Positions 48,883-62,135 of a stretch of 64,000 nucleotides of DNA are shown here, one piece after another. Origin of the DNA: Typha latifolia (lineage: Eukaryota; Streptophyta; Magnoliopsida; Poales; Typhaceae); contig CM034101.1 of assembly GCA_019914945.1 (NCBI GenBank), positions 1,437,188 to 1,501,187 of the forward strand. The letters are read 5' to 3'. Within the stretch, counting starts at the first letter, position 1; every line of letters starts with the position of its first letter. A program made the position numbers and the translations under genes. The notes beneath the pieces are model-generated. The model ran no database searches and was not told the DNA's origin. It was given only the letters and a program-made list of their open reading frames with translations.

Positions 48883-49915
48883 TGATCTCTTTTGAGGTTG
48901 ATATATATTTTTTGTCACCAGAATTAGCTGGAAAAACTGAGTAGGTTCTGTTTAATTCCAGTGCAGCATCCAGAATGTTAGTATAACCTGCAAACATTAC
49001 AGATTCAATTATGGGCTACAGTAGGCTTTTTGCCAAGAAGAAAAAGCGCTATGGTTAATTGATTTCATAGAAGATGATCAGACTTTCTCCTAGCTAGTGT
49101 CTGCCATTGTGATCTGTCTAAAGTGTCATTGGAATAGTGTTACTTTCACTAAAGAATCAAAACTAGTTGCGATGAAAAGGCACAGGGAACTTCTTTTCTG
49201 ATCCTGTGAGGTACATTTGATGGCATGAAGTTAACTAAATCAGATGTCATGGAAGGAATTAACTTTCATGATAGTTGTGATGCTGGAAAGGCAAAGGAGA
49301 TTATCTATTTTCCAAAGAATACCAACAGTTTCTGACAGCTTTTTCAAAGTAATTCTGAATCAATAAGCTGAATGTAGGATCTGTCACTTTGAATCTTTTG
49401 ATCTTCAAAAGGAAAATTTACTACTTGATGATGTTCTAAATTCCTTTCACAGAAAACATTCTGTTAATCATATAATGCACTAAAACATATGCTCTATTGA
49501 AATTCATACATTATAGGTGTTAATCAATATTCTGCATTTTCATAACAATAATATTTAGAAAATTTACAGAAAATGAGGCGATTGAATAAGTTCAAAAAAA
49601 AAAAATGTGATCCCAGAATGTGAACAGTAACGCCTTTTCCCAAGGAGAAAATTCCAACAGCAGTTTCAAACTGGGAGAAGATTGTTCATATGACAAAAGA
49701 AGAGAAGAAAAAGAGCGTAAGGTTGATAGAATTAGTCTCTTATCTGATAATGCACAAACACTGCCATTATTTCTATCAAAAGAGCAAGAATATAACACAA
49801 ACTTCACAATAAACTTTACCTCCTACAAGATCAAAAAGTATCAATTATAAACAAAGAATGTGGAAGGCATTCTGACCTGCAATTATCTACCAGACATCAA
49901 CTGCTATATATACAA

Positions 49916-49951
<36 letters not shown>

Positions 49952-51329
49952 AGAGAAGACAAAGCACTGCATTCATGGCAAACTCCTCCTTCCTCTTCTG
50001 ATATCCTACTCTCCTTTGCAGCGAAACAACAATCCTGAAATCCTCAATCTGGCAAGGGTAAGTGGAAGTGGTGGGGGATTTAAGATTCCCTTCACAATAA
50101 TATTTTAGTTAGCTATGCAGGCATGGCAAACAAAATCCCAGAGCCCTATCCAACGCAGTGCTGAGGTGCATGAGAGGGGAGAGAGAGAGAGAGAGAGATG
50201 CCTCACATAAAGCCAACAAAGTGGACAGGGCTAGAATAAGAAGACCCACTTATGGCTTGTGGTATTGGATAATTATACACCACTAACTTATAGGGATCAA
50301 CTAATCTGGACAGCTAAACCTGCCATGCTAACCCACATGTGCCCTGGAATTCTATCATCATTACAAGTTGTCTATGTAGATATTCTATTCTCTTAGCAGC
50401 CTTTGTTTGTGTTGTGATCTTTGTACCTTGCTCATTAGATCTGACTTGCTCTTTCTCAAATTAAATTTTCGTAAGCTAAATATGTCCTAATACTTGTGTA
50501 CTCGACCTATCATTAGTACATATAGGATTAACGTTTTATGCAAAAAGGAATTGTAATAGATGCTGACCAATTGATGCAGGCCACCACAAAACCAAATTGA
50601 TGAGCCCTTTTTTTTTGACTAGTCTTGACCACTTTTTGAGTTCATGATGTGAAATTGGACCACATTTGAGGTTATGATCCAAGAAATGGGATGCAAAGAC
50701 TTGATCTTGATCCAATGAACATTTGGTCCACATGATCAGATACATTCCACATTCCACAAACACTTTAACTGCCCACTAAGGATCACTGAAAACAAGCAAA
50801 TGACACATGGGTTTGTGTGCATTATTGACACAATAATACAAATCCACCCCTTTCTTTGGGAGGAGGAAAGGCTTAATTTTGTCCTTGGTGTTACTGACAA
50901 GTGTTACTTTGGGCAAAGCATATAGAGAAAGAGAGAGAGGCATAGGACGAACAGCTCAAAGGACTCACTCAATCCAAGTAATGGAGTGGAGAGATGGGTA
51001 CAAAGTTTGTGCGTCATAGAAAAAGAGATGTTTGGTTTTGGGCATCATTGGAGCTCACATGTGGTGGTGAGGGTACGTGGATAAATTATACTTTGTGAAT
51101 CGATATCTTCAACTATTCTAAGATAAATTTAGTTATTTATCCGAAAGGAAAGGAATGCCCTAAATATCCGGCTCAAGCTTAAGCGTTAAGAGGGATAAAA
51201 TTTGTAACATTATTTTTGTTTTCCTATGGGGCAGATGCGATAATAAGCGATCGTTTAGGGGTCTAAGTGAAAATTAGCTTAAAGTTATGTTACCTCCAGT
51301 AGACTTCAAAAAGGGACCAGCGAAGCCGA

Positions 51330-51475
51330 CATCGGTGCACGCGTTGCCGGTGATTGGAGCAGCAGTCGTACGAGCCCGCGGGCCCCACTTCGCGGGGTTA
51401 CCCAAAAGCACGAGAGGTGGGCCCAGAGGCGCCTTTTATATATATATATAAATTAAATAATTGTGGGCCCCGCCT
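51330..51475. promoter_or_regulatory. Promoter-like GC island with three GGGCCC blocks and a TATA run
   Basis: The stretch has CG-rich sequence with GCGGGCCCC, GTGGGCCCA and GTGGGCCCC motifs and a TATATATATATAAAT run at about 51438-51453. It looks like a monocot promoter, but I find no coding region on either side for 2 kb. Confidence 0.35.
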
Positions 51476-52459
51476 AACTTATTGATTACAAAGAGATTAG
51501 CAAGTCAATACTCGGCATAATTGATCAAATTATGTGAAAAGCAACGGGAGAAAGGTTTTGTGATTAAAACTTTAGGTGTTAAGCAATTACTTTGGTAATA
51601 AAAAAAAATATATTAATATAAATAAAAAGAAGAAGTTACTTTACATTTGCTGTCTGACTTAGTCTTAAAGCATATACCATTTTTATATCAGGTCCTAAAT
51701 CGTTCTATAATTAAAAACTAAAAGAGCGTCGTTACACTAACAACGTGTATAATTTGAATTCGTTTTTGGAGGAATTGAATTCAAATTCAAGAGCAAGATT
51801 AGTAGTAGGGCAAAGTAGCGTGACATCATCATTAGGAAGTAGATGAGCCTGATTAATAAGTAATTAATTAAATTAAGATAGGCATCGGAATCTAAGCGCA
51901 TGCTTATCACTCCGTGGGCTAAACCTAGTAAAAATTTTCAGCACCAAACCTTTTCAGAAAAAGTACATTGATGTTTGCAAATTTTGCTGCAGGTCTCCTC
52001 TTTGTCCCTTCTACACCTACTTAGATATCATCATAACAACGAGTTAAGACTAGGAGACGACCAATAAATTACAAGTGGATGATGTGATTATCACACTATT
52101 ATGATTTGATATGTATATGGTAGCTCAAATCAACTTAAATAATATTATTACACGTAAATCTTTTAATCTTAACAAGTTATCTAACATGATGGCATATATA
52201 GGAGGAGGGGGTGGTCATGAGTTCAAACATGATTGGCCTATTATTATTGTAGCAAAACTATTAAGGCTATATAAATTCATCAAGGTTCTATTGTTATATT
52301 GTATTTATTATTATAAGTTTAGGAAGGTAACAGAAAAAAATACTCGCCTCATAGGATCATACTAAGTATTGGATCCAATGCCGTACACTTAACCAGGGCA
52401 CGCCCCAAGCTTCATTCTTGTGGTGTGAAGCCCATCACGCTCCTCTCTCTCTCTCTCTG

Positions 52460-52477
52460 TCTCTCTGTCTATATATA

Positions 52478-52521
<44 letters not shown>
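52460..52521. repeat. (TA)n microsatellite
   Basis: About 50 bp of TA dinucleotides preceded by CT dinucleotides. Confidence 0.9.
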
Positions 52522-52523
<2 letters not shown>

Positions 52524-53814
52524 ATTCATGGCTTCTCAAAAGAATGGCTTAAATGACCTCAGGTTGTTGTACCTTAAAGCATCGACATTCTATGTGCCCC
52601 TCTTCCTTTATTTATTAAATGTAGTTCTTGTGCTGTTGGGGATTGGATCCTTAGAAGGGGATTACAAGTTATTTGTAGCTTTGATGCAAATGTGGGGCGC
52701 ACACACACACATGGCATCCTTTTTTTTTTAACCTTGGAAGTGACATTTGTACTAAATTATTGTATCTTTTTTGTTTTTGGATGACAAGACTTTAGGTTTA
52801 CTCATCTTTGGTGGGCCATGGGCCTCTTTCGGCTTTGGGCCACCCTCTTTTTGCCGGCTTACAAAGTAAGTGATGATTAGACTTGATTTTGATACAAAGT
52901 TTACAGCGACGTTACTCTAAAATAGAATTGGATGGGGCCTATGGGTCTTCAAATCTTATTGGGCTGGCCCAAAACCCTAGCAAGTGAGTGACCTTATTTG
53001 CAAATATCATCAAAATCTTCTGCCATAAAGTGATGATGTTGAAGTGGGCACTCCAAAGTCCAATAACTTCCACAAAACATAGTACTTGGGGAGATGGAAA
53101 GATTTCTTTCTGATGCTCTGCTGACTATAGAGGTTCAAACATGGAGGTCTTCTCTTTTATTTTTATTTTATTTATGTCAAGTGAACCCAGAAGAGAAGCA
53201 TCCATAGAATCATAAAGCCAATCAAGATCTCTCTGTACATGAAACCCACTGGAAGCTGCCTCTCTTTCCAATTATCCCTTTTGCCCACCACCACCACTAT
53301 ATACCAACTACTACTACTGCTCTCGGGGTGATGGACAGCTGCCTTATCTTGACCTCTCTCTCTCTCTCTCTCTCTACACCAAATCTCCATCTATGTTTCA
53401 CATCAATTAGTGGGTCATTAAACTATCGTCTCTATCTACCTACACTATATGATTGTGATGAATAATGATAGTATATTGGTGGAACACATGCAAGTTTGTT
53501 AGTGGGGCAACTTACCACATTGCAAGCCATGGACAAATGAGCCTGTCCATTTATCCCCACATCACTATTTCCTTCTAATTTATAGCATCATCCTATCACA
53601 ACACCCTGCCTGTTTTAGTGATTTTATGAAACAAACGGCATGTATAAAATGGACTTGCATTTTTTATTATTATAATTATATGCTTAGAAAGGCTATTTAA
53701 GTTAATCCGAGTAGGGTCAAATTAAGATTACAAATGGCAGAAAGACAACTAAAGCTTTCTTTTTATTGCAGCATTAGAGTAACGTGGTTCTAAAGTCGGC
53801 TCCATTTCCCATGC

Positions 53815-53821
53815 TATAAAT
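53815..53821 (+). promoter_or_regulatory. TATA box of the peroxidase gene
   Basis: TATAAAT about 109 bp before the ATG at 53930, in a short CT-rich leader context. Confidence 0.65.
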
Positions 53822-53929
53822 GCTCGGGTCCCCTCTTCTCTAACAACCAATCTTCAATCCCTGGCCTCCGTTCTAAGATACCTCCTCTCTTCTCTCATCT
53901 CCTCCACTCTTATTACTCATAGATATAAT

Positions 53930-55805
53930 ATGGGTGCCCTTAGAATGGCTTTCTTCCTAGTACTCATCTTATTCCTTAGCCTTTCTCCTCCCCTGTGCTC
54001 AGCCCAACTCCGGCAAAACTACTATGCCAACGTCTGCCCTAACGTCGAGAACATCGTGAGGAGCGCCGTCACCAAGAAGGTCCAGGAGACCTTCATCGCC
54101 GTCGGCGCCACTATCCGCCTATTCTTCCATGATTGCTTTGTTCAGGTACTTATTCGTCTAGCTCCTTATCCATGCGATATCCGGCCCATATATATATGTA
54201 TATATATGCATGTATGTGGAGGTCATGACGTGTATATAATTATGCGACAGGGATGTGATGCGTCGGTGATCATTGCGTCGACGGGGACTAACACGGCCGA
54301 GAAGGACCACCCGATCAACTTATCCCTGGCCGGAGATGGATTCGATACAGTTATCCGGGCCAAGGCTGCCGTTGACGCCGTCCCCCAGTGCAGGAATAAG
54401 GTGTCCTGCGCGGATATCCTCGCCATGGCTACTCGGGACACCATAGCACTTGTATGTAACTCTCTATATATCCAGATAATAACTTTGCCTTGATAATCGT
54501 GCTTATTCGAGTAATAAATGATGGGTCGGTCCAACAGTCTGGTGGGCCATCCTATGCGGTGGAATTGGGGAGATTGGATGGATTAAGCTCGACGGCGAGT
54601 AGCGTAAGTGGAAGGCTGCCGCCGCCGTCCTTCAACTTGGACCAGCTCACCTCCATGTTCGCTGCTAATGGGCTCTCGCAGGCCGATATGATCGCTCTCT
54701 CAGGTAATTCCTCATACATGTGGTTGGCAATGAATGGGATGCATGCCAATTAAGCACCTGACTATAGTTGCAGCAGGGATTGGATTCCATGCGTACAAAT
54801 CTACTGACTGGATAATGCGTGTATCATAGGTAATTAGGATAGTCGATCCAATTGGGCGGCTGAGAGCAAGCTGGCCTGTCACGACTGAGACCTTTTTGTC
54901 CCTTTTTGCTGCTCGTTCGTTTCCTACGTGTATGTATATATACAGAGTTAGTAAAAAAAATTTATAAAAAAAGAAGAGTAACGTGGTATTATTCTTCATG
55001 CAAATACGACTAAAGACATTATGGAAGCAGGATAAAATAAGAGTAGCAGGTCAAGTTCGGTCCGTTAAGATAAGCACTAATGAAGTATTTAATTAACCCA
55101 TACTTAACATTCGTCCAACAAATGATAAGGACAGAACAACGACAATATTTATGTGATTTATATCTGTCTTTTAGCAAATTGCTTTCTGGGCGTCACTTTT
55201 TATTTATTTATTTATTTTATCTCATTAATTTTGAGCATGGAAATAATTACTCAACAAGATTTCATCATCATCATCTTTGTTATTCAAGTCTAACTTTCCT
55301 TGCACGCTGCCCTCCCTTCTCCAACAATCAATTATGAAGTAGTAGAAGAAAAGTTAGACCCACAACAAACAGCACTTAATAAAAGTTAATTCGTGCAGCG
55401 GCTCACACCGTGGGCTTCTCGCATTGCGGATCTTTCTCGAACCGGATTTACAACTTCAGCCCAGGAAACTCAGTGGATCCGACCCTCAACTCTGGCTACG
55501 CGGCCCGGCTGCAGTCGGCGTGCCCTCGGAATGTGAACCCTAATGTGGCTGTTGTTATGGATCCCACAACTCCGAGGGCTTTCGACTCCCAGTACTACAG
55601 GAATCTGCAGCAAAACATGGGCCTCTTCACCTCAGACCAGGTCCTCTTCACCGACCTCCGATCCCGGCCCCTCGTCAATGCCTGGGCCCAGAGCGAGCCC
55701 GCTTTCCGGCAGGCCTTCATCACCGCCATCACTAAGTTGGGCCGGGTCGGAGTCAAAACCGGGTCTCAGGGTAACATCCGAAGAAACTGCGCGGTGTTCA
55801 ATTAG
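53930..55805 (+). CDS. Class III secretory peroxidase
   Basis: Four exons, 53930-54145, 54251-54451, 54538-54703 and 55399-55805, encode 329 aa, with the classical three-intron peroxidase layout. A signal peptide (about 1-25, cleaved near CSA|QL) directs secretion to the wall or apoplast. The catalytic residues are intact: Arg63 and His67 on the distal side ([17 protein letters not shown]) and His197 on the proximal side ([13 protein letters not shown]). Conserved cysteines are present ([36 protein letters not shown]). The region [11 protein letters not shown] and the C-terminus [17 protein letters not shown] place it near the Arabidopsis PRX16/45/51 group. The enzyme oxidises phenolics with hydrogen peroxide, as in lignin or wall cross-linking; the substrate is inferred from the family. 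Confidence 0.97.
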
Positions 55806-57854
55806 GGGGAAGAAGATGTAAGTTTTGGAAGGCTTAGAAGAAATGTGAGGGTTGTTTGATTGGAATAATAATAATAATAAAAATAAATAAGCTAGATGCT
55901 TTATTGTCTACTGATACTGATTCGGTTGTAATTATGCTTGGGAAAATATATTTGCTATCTAACCTCCAGGAAAGTCCTGCAGCTTTCAAGCAGTGGGAAA
56001 GTATATTATTATCCTAACTAAATGGGTGGTTGTAAAATAAAAAGAAATTTGTTGATGGATAGATATAGATTATAATAAAATGATGTTATATTTTAAAAGG
56101 TATAGTGGATCGATCAAAACCTCGCATACGTGGATAACAGAACTGTTGCTGTGAGACATCTTTGTTTGCTATCCATATTGTGGTGTCATATCATTTTCGT
56201 TCTATAACAACAACAACAAAAAGTATATTTAATGTCAACCGTAGAGGATGATATAAACTATCCGGAAGAGAACTAAAGACTTGTTTGGTTGCATTGTTAG
56301 AAAATTTTGAGATTCTGTTAAAATATTGTTTTGTTTTGAGATAAAAAGGAAAAAATTTATCCCAAGTTTTTGTTGAGTCTTTGTTAGAAATAAAAAATAA
56401 TGATATAAAATATAGAATAAGATGATGTTTACTTGAGAAAGTTAGGATAAGAAATAAAATGATTAAATTAATTTTATTACCCTTTTCTTAGTTTGATATA
56501 AATCTATATTTATTATTTTTTTTATTTTTTTTAGAAAGATATGAAATAGATTGAAAATTATATATAAATTATAATTTTATTTTTACAACTAATTATACTA
56601 TCTCCTTATATTTATTTTTAGAATTCTTGGCCCAAAAATAATTTGACTCAATTCACTATTATTTTTTACACATATAAATACCATTAAAATAAACATCTTA
56701 TATCAAAATATTTTTTTATTACAAATATATTTTAATATATTAATAAGTATACTATAATATTTTTTGTAGCAAAATATGTTTTGGTACTCGAGAGAGCAAA
56801 TTGGTAAGGTTTAGTACTGAAGAGAGAGCAAATCGATCACTTTGCATCTTAGAATAATTATCTTTTTTTTATATTATTTCAGAGTCCAAATGTTAAATAT
56901 ACACCAGACAAAAAGCTAACTCTCCTTAAATATAGAATAAGTTAAGCTCCACCGAAATTTATCCAATATACTAAACCGCATAATTTAAATTTATACATCG
57001 GCAAACTAAATGTCACTCAAACATTACTCTAAGTTGTTGTCGCCGTGCCACCAAACAATTATTTTCACCGGTTAAGATTGGTATTTTTGAATAATTGTAT
57101 GTGATATACTAACTTTTTAAACTAACCAGAAGCTAACAGCAAGAAAACGAAGAAAAAGAAGAAAAAAAATAACAGTAAGAAAATTCTAACACCTTATTCC
57201 AAGCAAAATGGCATAAACACAAGAATTTAGATATAAGCTAACATTATTAACTGAGAAATGTAAATAAACTCTGGTAACACATCCGGAAAACTTCAGTCTA
57301 GCTTTTGCTGATAAAAAACACAGTATCCGATAGCAAATAACCTTTAAGCAATTCATAGCCTTGAACTAGGAAAAAGGAAGCAAATGAAAGATATTGTTCT
57401 CAAGGTTCAATGTTTCTAGTAGTAAAATAAGATGTTCCATGTAAGACAAATCTGAAATTGAGCCAGTGGATTTGGATTTGGACTGGAAATAAAAAAAAAA
57501 ATTTATCACAATTGGACTAAACGAAATTAAACTCTTGGTAGGCTTTGACTTCCCAATCGTCTTGCTTCATACATCAATAAAGAACAGATCCCATTTTGTG
57601 GTGAGCTTTCCAGGGGAGGTGAATGAGACAGTACGCAACTATAAAAAAAGAAAAGAAACGCCAACGTCTGGCTTTAACTTGCTATAGATCATTTAATGGC
57701 GACAGGAACCCATCGGTCAAACACCAACCAACGAACGAAGGAACGAACGAACGAACGATCGATCTCACGCGGCAACATCGCGTGCATAGCTGTACGCAAC
57801 CACGCAGTATCTAAACAACTCGTGGAGATATCGACAGCCACTGTGACCTCAGTC
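55806..57854. other. AT-rich intergenic spacer
   Basis: Very AT-rich, with AAT repeats near 55865 and poly-T/AT stretches at 56500-56760. A GAACGAACGAACGAACGA run occurs near 57736. No gene seen up to the TATA-like site at 57855. Confidence 0.55.
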
Positions 57855-57862
57855 TATTTAAG
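57855..57862 (+). promoter_or_regulatory. TATA-like box of the small gene at 57917
   Basis: TATTTAAG about 60 bp before the ATG at 57917. Confidence 0.4.
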
Positions 57863-57916
57863 ACGAGCAGTGTCATGAAAGCCGAGAGCAGTGGAAGTTG
57901 AATAAAAGAGAGAATA

Positions 57917-58360
57917 ATGAGAGAGGGATGCTACCTGGAATCCAAGTGGAGGAGGCAGAGGAGGAGGAGGAGGAGGAGGAGCAGCGGGACTCAATGCGGC
58001 GGGATAGAGTGGTGGAATAAGACTATTCTGCTCCCGATAAGGCGAGTTTGGGTGGCCACTTCTCTACGCTTCGCCAGAACCACCACTGGTAACAAGTCCT
58101 AAATCCAGGCAATTAACCATCTGATTACCAAGTAATCGTAGCAGTAAGACGATATATTAACCATAGTTTGCACTGAAACAGGGTTGAGGAAGCTGCGGAA
58201 AGAGGTGAGGGCGTGCGAGTACGAGGACGTTCGCGTGATGTGGGAGATGCTGAGGAAGACGGAATCCGAAATCCCCATTAATACGGGAAAGACTCGAGGA
58301 ACTGCTTGGGTTGGAGTTGTGGAGTGGACCAGACTCCTTAATTTTTGCCGCAGCTTCTAA
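57917..58360 (+). CDS. Small conserved plant protein, unknown function (tentative)
   Basis: Two exons, 57917-58088 and 58182-58360, give 116 aa. The second part, WVATSLRFARTTTG joined to LRKLRKEVRACEYEDVRVMW then EML, reads like a conserved plant motif and continues in frame across a GT/AG intron (phase G|GG). The N-terminal part contains an Arg-rich run translated from an AGG repeat (57950-57981) and may be wrongly framed, so the true start may be elsewhere. There is no signal peptide or membrane helix. I do not recognise a function. Confidence 0.55.
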
Positions 58361-60360
58361 TAGAGTGAGGAGAGTTTAATTTAGTTTCAATCTACACTGT
58401 AAAATATACCATGACATGTACTTAGATCAACGATCAAATAAATGGGAAAATACAATAGATATATCCAGGCTAATGATGTTGTTATATTTGCAGTACAGCA
58501 ATAACCTCCTCCTACTTCTGTTATGTTGCATAAAAAAAATAGGAAAGTAGGAAGAAAAAATCAAGCAGGAAACAGTGTGGAGTATATTTTCATCACAGGA
58601 AAAGAAAATTTCCTGCCAGAAGCCACAGAAATCTCGAAACAGAGAGACCAGATAGTTAATTGGACTTGAAGCAAATTTTGAAGTGTTCTCTAATGCACCC
58701 AAGAGTTGTTATGCACGTCTTTACACCATGCATCCACACTACGTGGCTTCATTTCTTTACCATTATGTATACTAACTAATTCAGGTGATGAAAATGACCA
58801 AGTTTCATCTACATTTCATGAATTGAAAATTTTAATTCCCAATTGAATCAAGATGCCGGTGAGGGTTCATGTACTGTTTTTTTACAAACCATTATGCCAC
58901 AATTTTAGCAATAAAACCTCTCTTCTGATAACCACATCAAGGTAAGTCATAAGCTGCTACATATCAAACTCATTTGGTTAAAGATAAGGAACCCCTACTC
59001 ATAACTTAGAGATCTCTTATTTATGATTTCTAACCAAACACTATTGAAATATAGTATAATTAATACTATGATTACCATTTTAATAGTGATACTAATACCA
59101 TAAATATCAAATTATGTATCCTTGTTTCTCTATTCCGACTTGGAATTACAAGGGAGAAGAGACTAAACCATGCTTAAGATTAACATAGTTTTTAATCAAG
59201 ATTTGGTAACCGTAGAGCAGTGCTAACCATAAACTCTGCATAGCTTCTTCCAGCTGAATCATGGGACAACTTATCTTTTCACGAACAGAATACAATAATC
59301 AGACAAGACCAAAGACAAGGGATAGAATTTGTGATACACGCCAATATAGGTTTATAGCCACGATCTAAGACAAGAGAAGAAACACCATCTACCATTGCTG
59401 ATGACAAGGATGATTACCTGCACAAACACAACCTGCCAAGATTCTCCGCCAACTTCAAAAAATACTATGACCCACACAATCCATCTACCAGTAGATTCCA
59501 GAAAATAGCTACGCAGGTAGTAATATTTATTCACCTTTCAAATAAAGCTTCTGAAGAGCAATATATGCAATAAACTTCACTTGTGGACATCAAGCCTACA
59601 ATTCTGCTAATACTTGTCCATTCTGCTTCTATCTATTTCTTCTATATCCAAAATTATGTTGTAAAAGAAACTTTTGCAATAGTATATCTTCTTATGGAAC
59701 ACAAATCGGATAGAATTTTTTGTTCCACATGCATTTGATTTAGGTTCACCTAACACATCATCATCGGTCATTTTTAAATTACTGAAATAGAACCTAATAC
59801 AAATAAGTCTCTCCAATTTCATTTCTTTCTTCTTCTCCACCATCAGTTTCTTTATTCTTGCATAGTTGGATACATTGAATCTTATCCTAATGATCTTTCT
59901 ACTGACTCTGTCATCATCTTTGCTCCTGATAGGAGCCCTAAATTCTCATCGTTCTGCTATCTTCAAATGTATTTGTGAAAGACGGCCTAGCTCAAAACTT
60001 GCCTAATAATCTTTACATCAGGAGAATAAGCACACTTAAGATAGAAATGATCTAAGTTAGAAAAGGAAAATTAGTATTACAGTGCTTAACAGCCAGGAAG
60101 AGGATGTCATGAAGACCAGCAGTCTAAAAATCTAGAGTAGTCTAATATCAACCAGCATAAACAAACAGGAAGCTAGTAGAACCTCAATGTATAACATTGA
60201 ATTAATGTTGGATTCCACTTAATAAAATGTTTATATTTACAACAATAGGTGTATCAGACGTGCATAATAATGTCACAAAGTAGTATTCTGTGCTTGTTTG
60301 TTGTTTATACATATTCCATCTATCTCAACAGAAGACCCATTCCAAGCTAATTTAAGTTTC
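58361..60360. other. Intergenic spacer
   Basis: AT-rich sequence with no supported gene. The part next to 60360 should be the 3' UTR of the transporter gene. Around 58977-59040 a TTTGGTTA-type segment recurs in inverted form (CTAACCAAAC), which hints at a small degenerate DNA transposon. Confidence 0.45.
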
Positions 60361-62135
60361 TTATGATTCTCCCTTGACAGAGGAACGGTCTGGCAGAAGA
60401 CTTGCAGAAGCCTCATCAGCAACCTCCTGGTTTTGTCTCGGGAGAGATTCAAAATCTCTCTCAGATGGCACAGGTGCTGGAATAAAACAAATCCACTTCC
60501 AATTCTTCATGTATTCAATAGCAAAATACAGAAGAGTCCCAAACACCAAAACACTTCCACTCACAATGAACGTCCTTGCCGAGGCTAAACACATGACGAG
60601 AACAAGCAAGATTGTAGGAGGCATACAAATAATCACTGCCCCCAATGTCCCTACCGGAATCTTATATGGCCTATGAAGATCAGGTTTCTTTATCCTGAGT
60701 TTTACGAAAGCTGCAAACTCGAGAAGCATTCCCAATGCGTATAAGAAATTCAAAAACTCGATAATCTCCTGAAAGCTCATACATGACAATATTACCACCC
60801 CAGTTGCAGAGCACAATATGCTAAATGTCGGAGTTCCATACTTTGATCTACAAAGGTATAATTTCAATCAAAATCCTGTCTAATTGCAAATAAATCTGTG
60901 AAGATAATACTAAATATACAAAATCCGCAAATGACCTAAAACTGTTTGATATGAATCCTCTCAAATCCTCTTCGAGGGAAGAGAAAAAAATAACGTAGTT
61001 CAATCAACAATTAACAGTACGGTTATAATTGCAGTCAACTTCAAAGTAAATAAATAACTAAAAGGAAAGGCAATAATTTGTTTGCAATTCAGATCAAATT
61101 GAGACAGATGGAGAGTAGTTTAGACCTGGAAGCGAAAATGGCGGGTAACATCCCCATCTCACTCATCCCAAGCAATTGAAACGAATCAGCACTCATCTCT
61201 GCCTCGAACAACCCCATGTTTGACATGGCCGCCGCGGCCTGAATCCACCACCGGAGCCAATTCCCCCCGATTGCCATCCCAACCTGCGCGAAATACCCAT
61301 CCGTCCATTCCGCGGATGTCGACGTATCTAGCGCCCCTGTTCCCGCAAGCAAGGGCACCAAATATGACAAGACAACAAGCACGACCGCCCCAAATATTGC
61401 CTTCGGGAACGCCCGGCTCGGATTCTCCACCTCCCCGGCTAGCGTGCTCGCCTTATCCCAGTAATTCAAATTCCAAAACATGCTGTTGAAGTAGCCGCGG
61501 AGGTCGATGCGACTAGGGTTTATGGCGAGCCAGCGCGAGGGCTTGATCCGTGGAGCGGCGAGGAGGGTGAGGACGAGGAAGGGGGAGAGCGAGAAGGCGG
61601 TGAGGGCGATGGCGGACATGCCGACGAGGTGGAGGCCGCGGTAGTTGAGGTAAGTTAACCCCGCGGTTATCAATAGGAGGGTAGGACTTCGAACGAGTGG
61701 AATGGAGAAGAAGGGAAGGGAGTGGCGGAGGTAATCGAGGAAGAGGACGGGGTAGAGGGCGTTATCTAGGGTTCCGCTGATCCACTTCAGAAAGCCCTCT
61801 TGGAAGGCGAGGAAGGGGGAGGAGAAGGCGGCGTGGATCCAGAGGACGTACCCGCCGTTGGACGGGAAGGCGGCGGTGAGCTCGGCAGTGATGAGGGCCT
61901 CCGGGAGGGACCAGAGAAGTGGGAGGATGAGGAAGCCGAGGAGGGAGAGGAGGGGCCCGCCGCCTGTTCTGACGGAGTCCTCGATGCCGAAGGGGCCACC
62001 GGAGACGTCGTAGAAGATGAGGGCGATGAGGGGGAGGACGGTGAGCCGAGGGCGAGAGGAAGGAGGAGAAGGGTTTGGGGAAGACGACGAGGCAGGAACC
62101 CCTCCTTCCTCCGCATCCTCCTCGACCTCCCCCAT
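60361..62135 (-). CDS. LAT/PUT-type amino-acid/polyamine transporter (APC superfamily)
   Basis: Two exons, 61126-62135 and 60361-60847, joined at AG|A, encode 498 aa. About twelve hydrophobic segments are visible. The first carries the characteristic LIFYDVSGGPFGIEDSV, followed by WSLPEALITAELTAAFPSNGGY, WISGTLDNALYP, MFWNLNYWDKASTLAGEVENP and SNMGLFEAEMSADSFQLLGM, all typical of plant L-type amino acid transporters (PUT/LAT), which import polyamines and related cations such as paraquat. The N-terminus is acidic and Ser/Pro-rich, and a soluble C-terminal tail follows the last helix. Localisation (plasma membrane, Golgi or ER) differs among family members and cannot be told here. Exon 1 is GC-rich and exon 2 AT-rich. 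Confidence 0.96.

Larger units (their letters stand above)
48883..53814. other. Intergenic spacer with microsatellites and a GC-rich island
   Basis: A 4.9-kb region. It contains (GA)n tracts at 49917-49960 and 50179-50199, a promoter-like GC-rich island at 51330-51475, a (TA)n tract of about 50 bp near 52460-52520 preceded by CT repeats, and a CT run at 53357-53374. Part of 49.0-50.2 kb may be leader sequence of the minus-strand EAR-motif gene. No coding gene is supported. Confidence 0.6.

Noticed and set aside
52111..52365. 84-codon ORF with a Gly run
   Set aside because: AT-rich spacer, no domain, no splice or promoter support.
20188..55805. AGP, prolyl 4-hydroxylase, subtilase and peroxidase seen as a cell-wall gene cluster
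   Set aside because: They are far apart, unrelated in direction and separated by unrelated genes; co-location is most likely chance.
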